Shown piece after piece: positions 59,083-64,000 of a stretch of 64,000 nt of DNA. The stretch is from Lithospermum erythrorhizon (Eukaryota; Streptophyta; Magnoliopsida; Boraginales; Boraginaceae). The stretch is taken from contig JADFUC010000961.1 in NCBI GenBank assembly GCA_019722365.1, positions 434,001 to 498,000 of the forward strand, in the 5' to 3' direction. Position numbers and translations under genes: made by a program. How positions within the stretch are numbered: position 1 is the first letter of the stretch; each line of letters begins with the position of its first letter. Below the pieces are notes generated by a model. The model saw only the letters and a list, made by a program, of their open reading frames with translations. It made no database searches and was not told the DNA's origin.

Positions 59083-61695
59083 ATGTTCCACCACCTCCTC
59101 ATCATCCCCCTCCTCCTCTCCCTCCCTCAATCCCCCCCACCACCCACCTGCACTCCAAGAACTAAATAAGCTTCCAAACCTTCCTCCAAATCAACACCAC
59201 CCACCCAACACCAGACTACATTTCACCCACCACTTTCGTCACCAACTTTGCCTCCTCAATCCCAAACCTCAAATACAAAACTCTTTACTTCACCAAACCA
59301 AACAAACCCCTTATACTCATCACTTGGGAAGGCACCAACCAAACACTCCCTTCCATTCTTCAACTCTACTTTGACTCGTCCCCGGCTGAAATTCGAAATT
59401 GCTACATCAAGATGGAAAGATTTATGGTAGAGAAGCCAGCATTGATAAATGCATCAGATTCGGGCCTTGAGGCCATCAAAGCATTACAGGTGAGTATATG
59501 TTACTCCGTATATTATACGGAGGATCATATATTACATTTTGTGTTATAATATTGACATATCATGACACGTTTTTTATTTTATAAATTTAAATTGAATTGT
59601 ACAATTAAACTAGTCATACGTCATGATATTAACAAATGTAGCACAAAGTGTAATACATGCAATACGATATGTTACACTAAGTTGGATTGTATATTATATT
59701 TTGTGTGATATTATATGTTAAATTGTATCCTATATTACATTTTGTGTGATACTATAAGTTGGACGGTATATTAGATTTTGTCTCATACTATATGTTAGAC
59801 TAAGTTGGATCTATATACATTATACTATAAGTTACACTAAGTTAAGATAAGATGGTGAAACGTGTTTTATTTTATAAATTTAAATGAACTTGTACAAATA
59901 AACTAGTCATATGTGATGATATTAACAAAGTGTTCCATAAAGTGTCACACTTTAATATAAAATACCATCATTCATGAGCTTAGCTATTACATTCAAAGCG
60001 TGAAGATACTTACTCATTCTGGGGAGTGTGTAGTAGGAAATGACTTATGAAGTGTAAAATACGATCATTTTGGAGTGTAGGAGTATGTCACACAAAGTAT
60101 AACATACCATCATTTGGGAGTGTAGCATAGAATGTCATATAAAAAGACATTTATCATTCAGAGTAAACACAAATATTGGATAATCATTCTAGCATAGACT
60201 GTAATACAAAACATAACATATAATCATTTGCACAGAAAGTTGGTGGGTTCGAGAACCCCAACCTTTAAACTGCTCATATCGTATGTTCCCGGGATGGTGA
60301 GACGCGGGTTCACTTGAACGGAGAAGTTTGGCGCACCGTAAGAGTTCAAGAAACCTAATGTCGGGTTTCTTCTTTTAGACGGCGGCAAGTCATTTAATCT
60401 GGTATTTAAAGATAAAGGCTATACGATAGGGATGGGAGTTCGGGTGATTAAAGTCATTTTCCGGTCAGCGGATCGGCATTGTGCTTGGATAATAACATAC
60501 GGAGAATTTGATGAAGAGTATCGAGCGAATTAGTAAGTTTAGGGAAGCTCAGTTTTTGATGTCAGCATACTTGACAACGCCAACCCAGGTAGTTTCCGTT
60601 AATCCGGTTTATCTGAAAGCAGGAATTGAATCACCAAAGGTAGATTTTGTCGTTTACAAGGAAAACTTTTTAAGCAAATAAAAGATTACATTTAATCTTT
60701 TTTGGTTAAAATATTACATTGTGATTTCAATTTGGTCATTGGTGAGGGGTTTACTCATGAATTACGCAGCCCATCGTAAGCTTGGGTATGTGATTTGGCG
60801 TAGATCGCCACCTTCACTGACGTAACTTTCAAGATGAAGATTGGGAAGAATGGCACTAATTACGGAGGAATATGACATACGAGGTGTGTGACGATTTGTA
60901 ATCTCGTGACTGCATGTAATTTATTTCTTAGGTAAATCTGCAATCCTCAATGTTTACTGAGTCGAAGATAAAATTTCTCTAATAGTGTTGTCCCAAATAA
61001 ATCTTGTCAAATAATTTTGTGTTCCATAGAATAGCTCTAAGTGACTGGTCAACTGATTCAATCCCTTGCAACTTGGAACTAATAAATTAATTTCAAGCAC
61101 AAACATTTGGCCCTAAAGTTAGATTGTGAGTAATGTTTAGTTTCATATAAATATAATTCACGCGTTGAAGATCAAGTCATAGTAGCATTTACTAAGACAT
61201 TTTGATGCATCTATTTTGTCGAGTTTCTAACAGATAGAAAACGTTTCTTGAGTTCTTGCCCTACTACAGCATATAACGCCTCTATATTTATGAAACTTTA
61301 AAGTTTAGACAGCCTCGGTTTTTTGGTTCAAAGTTTAGACATCCTCATCTTTTTGGATGTGAAACCATATAATATGTCCCAGTGTGTTAATTTTCCAGTT
61401 CCATATGTAGGAATCTAAATTGCTCAAGATGGCTAACCATTCTTATCATTTGGCATATTGTGGAGAAAGCACCCCATAGAGACTTTATGGACGCCCTCTG
61501 ATGACACCTCCGGTTGCTTCCAACCCATGGTGGTTGGCGTTGAAGCAGGGGGTGGAAGAGGCTGGTGGGAAACTTGCAAAGCCCGAAATCTTGGCTTCAA
61601 CTACGGATGCTAAGTACATGAGACAAATGGGTCTTCCTACCTTCGGTTTCTCCCCAATGAAGAATACACCCATTCTACTTCATGATCATAATGAG
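59083..61695 (+). pseudogene. Aminoacylase-1 (peptidase M20) pseudogene
   Basis: Aminoacylase-1 removes N-acyl groups from amino acids using a dinuclear zinc site (family knowledge). The first-exon region 59083-59489 begins with a signal-peptide-like MFHHLLIIPLLLSLPQS. It then needs a frame change to read FQTFLQINTTHPTPDYISP and PLILITWEGTNQTLPSIL. The zinc motif SHxDSVPAE is damaged (His is Tyr), and GAQDDKC appears as a shifted EASIDKC. Middle exons (about 60240-60680, perhaps 60786-60860) are recognisable only in pieces: KKPNVGFLL, then SIERISKFREAQFLMSAY and QVVSVNPVYLKAGIESP. The later exon 61455-61695 reads IVEKAPHRDFM, a one-base gap, then MTPPVASNPWW to LLHDHNE at a GT donor. The final exon is not in the window. 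It is either a true pseudogene or a gene hit by consensus errors. Confidence 0.85.
59570..59960 (+). repeat. Duplicated segments inside the pseudogene's first intron
   Basis: A block of about 90 bp (TTTTATTTTATAAATTTAAA, CTAGTCATA, TGATGATATTAACAAA) occurs at about 59570-59650 and again at 59860-59945. Between them are several roughly 50-bp units based on ATTACATTTTGTGTGATACT. The intron seems to have grown by local tandem duplication. Confidence 0.75.
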
Positions 61696-61763
61696 GTACA
61701 ATAATCTTACTAACTTTGATTGGATACTTACGCCACCACATTTCATTATACTAGTAATAAGGG

Positions 61764-61891
61764 ACGTGCGTTGCACGTGGTAGTTTTGTTACACATGATT
61801 TTATTGTTATAATTATGAAATATAACATAAAATTGGATAAATTTGTTACACGTGATTTCATTATTATAATTATAAAAGTTAACATAAAATT
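61764..61891. repeat. Palindromic motif and 56-bp direct repeat
   Basis: ACGTGCGTTGCACGT (61764-61778) is a near-perfect inverted repeat of a kind often found at ends of dispersed plant repeats; the class is unknown to me. It is followed by two copies of a unit starting TTGTTACACATGATT (61787) and TTGTTACACGTGATT (61843). Confidence 0.6.
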
Positions 61892-64000
61892 ATAGTAGAA
61901 AAACAAAATTATCGAATAAATATAGTTTTATATATTTTAAAGAGTACCAATTTCCTCGTAAGAGATTGTCTACCTACTCTTCATGTCTTCTTTCGTGCAT
62001 CCATAAGATTGTATCTCATGTATTATGAAGATCATGTGTAATTATACTGAACACTCTTACACATGATGTACAATATTATAAAGGAGGCAGATGATCTTCG
62101 CCGCAAATTCCTAAAACTATGAAATCGTAATATCTGAAAATATACTCTATATATTTTAAACTTTATTATCAAAAAATTCAATTGTCATATTTAAATCGTC
62201 AAAATTTTTCCATCTTTTGTCTTTTTATTTGTTAATTAAAGTTGATATCTTCAATGCATCATCATCTTTATCAAGATCAATTTACTCTATTTTCGTTCTT
62301 GCTTGCTTACTATTTTTATTATTTGTTTATTACATATCTTTTTTCTTAGTGTACCATTCTAATTTATATTGGTTTCAAATTAATAATTTGTCTGAACTAA
62401 AAGAATATTAAGCAAAATCAACAAAGAACTTTGATATATTCTCTAATAATTTTATTGGCTAAATTAAAACTATTATGTATAGTTAAAAGAAAATAATACA
62501 AATCATATCATTGTTCTATTTCTCTCATCCGTAATTAATTATGAACTCGCCTCAAAGATACGCTGAGTTAAGTTTTCATAATGATTTTATATTTGTCAAA
62601 GTATTAGTCTTCTTAATTATGTCTTCAAATGTGAATTCTTTAGCTTTGTCTATTATGTCTGGTATTTTGAATGTATTGTTTACGTTCTTGATAGTTTTGA
62701 TTTGAATAGTTCTCCCTTATTATTTTCAATTTATTTTATCTTGTTATATTTCTCTCATAATATTTAATATATGGTTAAAACAAAGAAACAATGTAAGCTA
62801 ATATGATATTTAGTAAAAATTCAATAATATAAAACTTGTAATATATATCTAACTTGTATGTATATTACTAACCGAGTATTCACATCATTGTTTGAAATAC
62901 AAAATTTATAACAAAAGAGTTATCTCAAATTATACATATATAGCATAATATAATATGAAATAAACTTTATATGTAATAATTGATATTATCTGTATTATTT
63001 AATTTTAATAAAAATGAACAAACCTATCCCTAGTTTAGAAGGTATTATCTATTAATAGTTTTATAAAAGTGTACAAGATGAAATATGTATAAAATATAAT
63101 TAAATTATTATAGGAAAGTAAATCTAATAATAATTCTAAACATAGTACGAAGCCTTTTGAAAACAAAATAAAATCATCATACGCCGTTACTATTCGTAAT
63201 TATTATTATTTCATATATTAGTAATAAAATATGTCCTAATAAGCAAACTTTATAGGTTACTGACATAAAAATTAAAGCATCACTATCTCGATCAATTGTG
63301 CTCAACTCTCAGGATGCTCCAATTTCACAACGACAATCATACGGTAACGGTATTCTTTTTCAAGAGTTAACACATCCTTTGAGTTTAAAAAATGAATCAC
63401 ATGATTTGAAAAATAAATGACAATAATGTTTCAATGTAAGACGATTTAAAATTATACGCATACGCTTATCATATATATTCCTCTTAGAATTATGGGGCCA
63501 ATAGTATCAGATTTTTAAGATGTGGTACAACCTTCATTACTTAAATATTGTCAAGTTTTGAATTTCTATTAGTTAACCTGAATAAATTTGGAATCCAATA
63601 TTCTTTTGATGTGCAATTGATTGTTATTATAATTTTTACGAAATTGTTTAAAGCAGTATTTTGACGTATGCAATCATGATATGTGTTTTTTTTCAGATAC
63701 AATTCTTCTATTTCATATAGGAATATTAAGACAATTATGATCATCTAAGACATTTGTATATATTCACTGCCTAATACATTATTATCTACTAAGACAATTA
63801 TGATCATATAAGTAAATTAATAATTTCTATATCTTTGAGAAATCTAACTAAATAACCAATCTAATTTTTCAACCATTTAAATATAAAAGTTATGAATACT
63901 AGATACTAAATTTATCTCTAAAATATTATAAAATTTTCTTTTTTAATAATCAAAATTATTTAAATCTCAACCAACAAAATTTCAAAATTATATACAACCT
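61892..64000. other. AT-rich region to window end, no gene seen
   Basis: Strongly AT-rich. The small ORFs (62217-62411, 63541-63744) are low-complexity and unsupported. No final aminoacylase exon is present here. Confidence 0.4.

Overview
This window is nuclear DNA from a flowering plant, probably a core eudicot. The evidence is two genes with plant-type exon/intron structure (a YABBY transcription factor and tubulin-folding cofactor D), AT-rich introns, and transposons that are plant-specific or plant-typical (Cassandra with a 5S-derived LTR, Ty1/copia, Ty3/gypsy with a plant-mobile-domain antisense ORF, Stowaway and Emigrant-like MITEs). I cannot name the species.

Layout. 1-342: Cassandra-type LTR (minus) cut by the window edge. 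343-4990: intergenic, with a possible LTR fragment and a complete Stowaway MITE. 4997-8496: an intact seven-exon FIL/YAB1-type YABBY gene on the minus strand (223 aa). 8.6-13.2 kb: intergenic, with a minisatellite. 13.2-27.7 kb: a decayed Ty1/copia element on the plus strand (Copia-1), split in its pol gene by a second copia element on the minus strand (Copia-2, 16159-25698) with an imperfect 5-bp target duplication. Copia-2 has an extra tandem LTR at its 3' end. 27.7-31.2 kb: AT-rich, with an Emigrant-like MITE. 31.2-44.3 kb: a degenerate Ty3/gypsy (Tat/Retand-like) element with gag and protease remnants on the plus strand, no reverse transcriptase or integrase that I could read, an array of short repeats, and a minus-strand plant-mobile-domain ORF. 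Its 5' LTR is split by a lone LTR of the Copia-2 family. 45483-54757: tubulin-folding cofactor D (TFCD/TTN1 type) on the minus strand, 17 exons, essentially complete except for an apparent 13-bp deletion at the end of exon 3. 54.9-59.0 kb: degraded repeat DNA with a possible hAT remnant and a roughly 790-bp tandem duplication. 59083-61695: an aminoacylase-1 (peptidase M20) pseudogene on the plus strand; the part readable as the later exon is well preserved and the rest is decayed. 61.7-64.0 kb: AT-rich DNA with short repeats.

The two working genes are not functionally linked. YABBY acts in abaxial identity of lateral organs; TFCD acts in alpha/beta-tubulin assembly. I saw no clustered pathway, no CRISPR-like or defence system, and no convincing new multi-gene system. 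The most interesting items are the gypsy element that seems to have lost pol but kept an antisense host-like ORF, the nested insertions that give a relative time order, and the TFCD frameshift. Protein-coding exons of YABBY and TFCD read cleanly, while the transposon and aminoacylase parts carry many short indels. Some of that decay could be consensus error in methylated repeats rather than biology.
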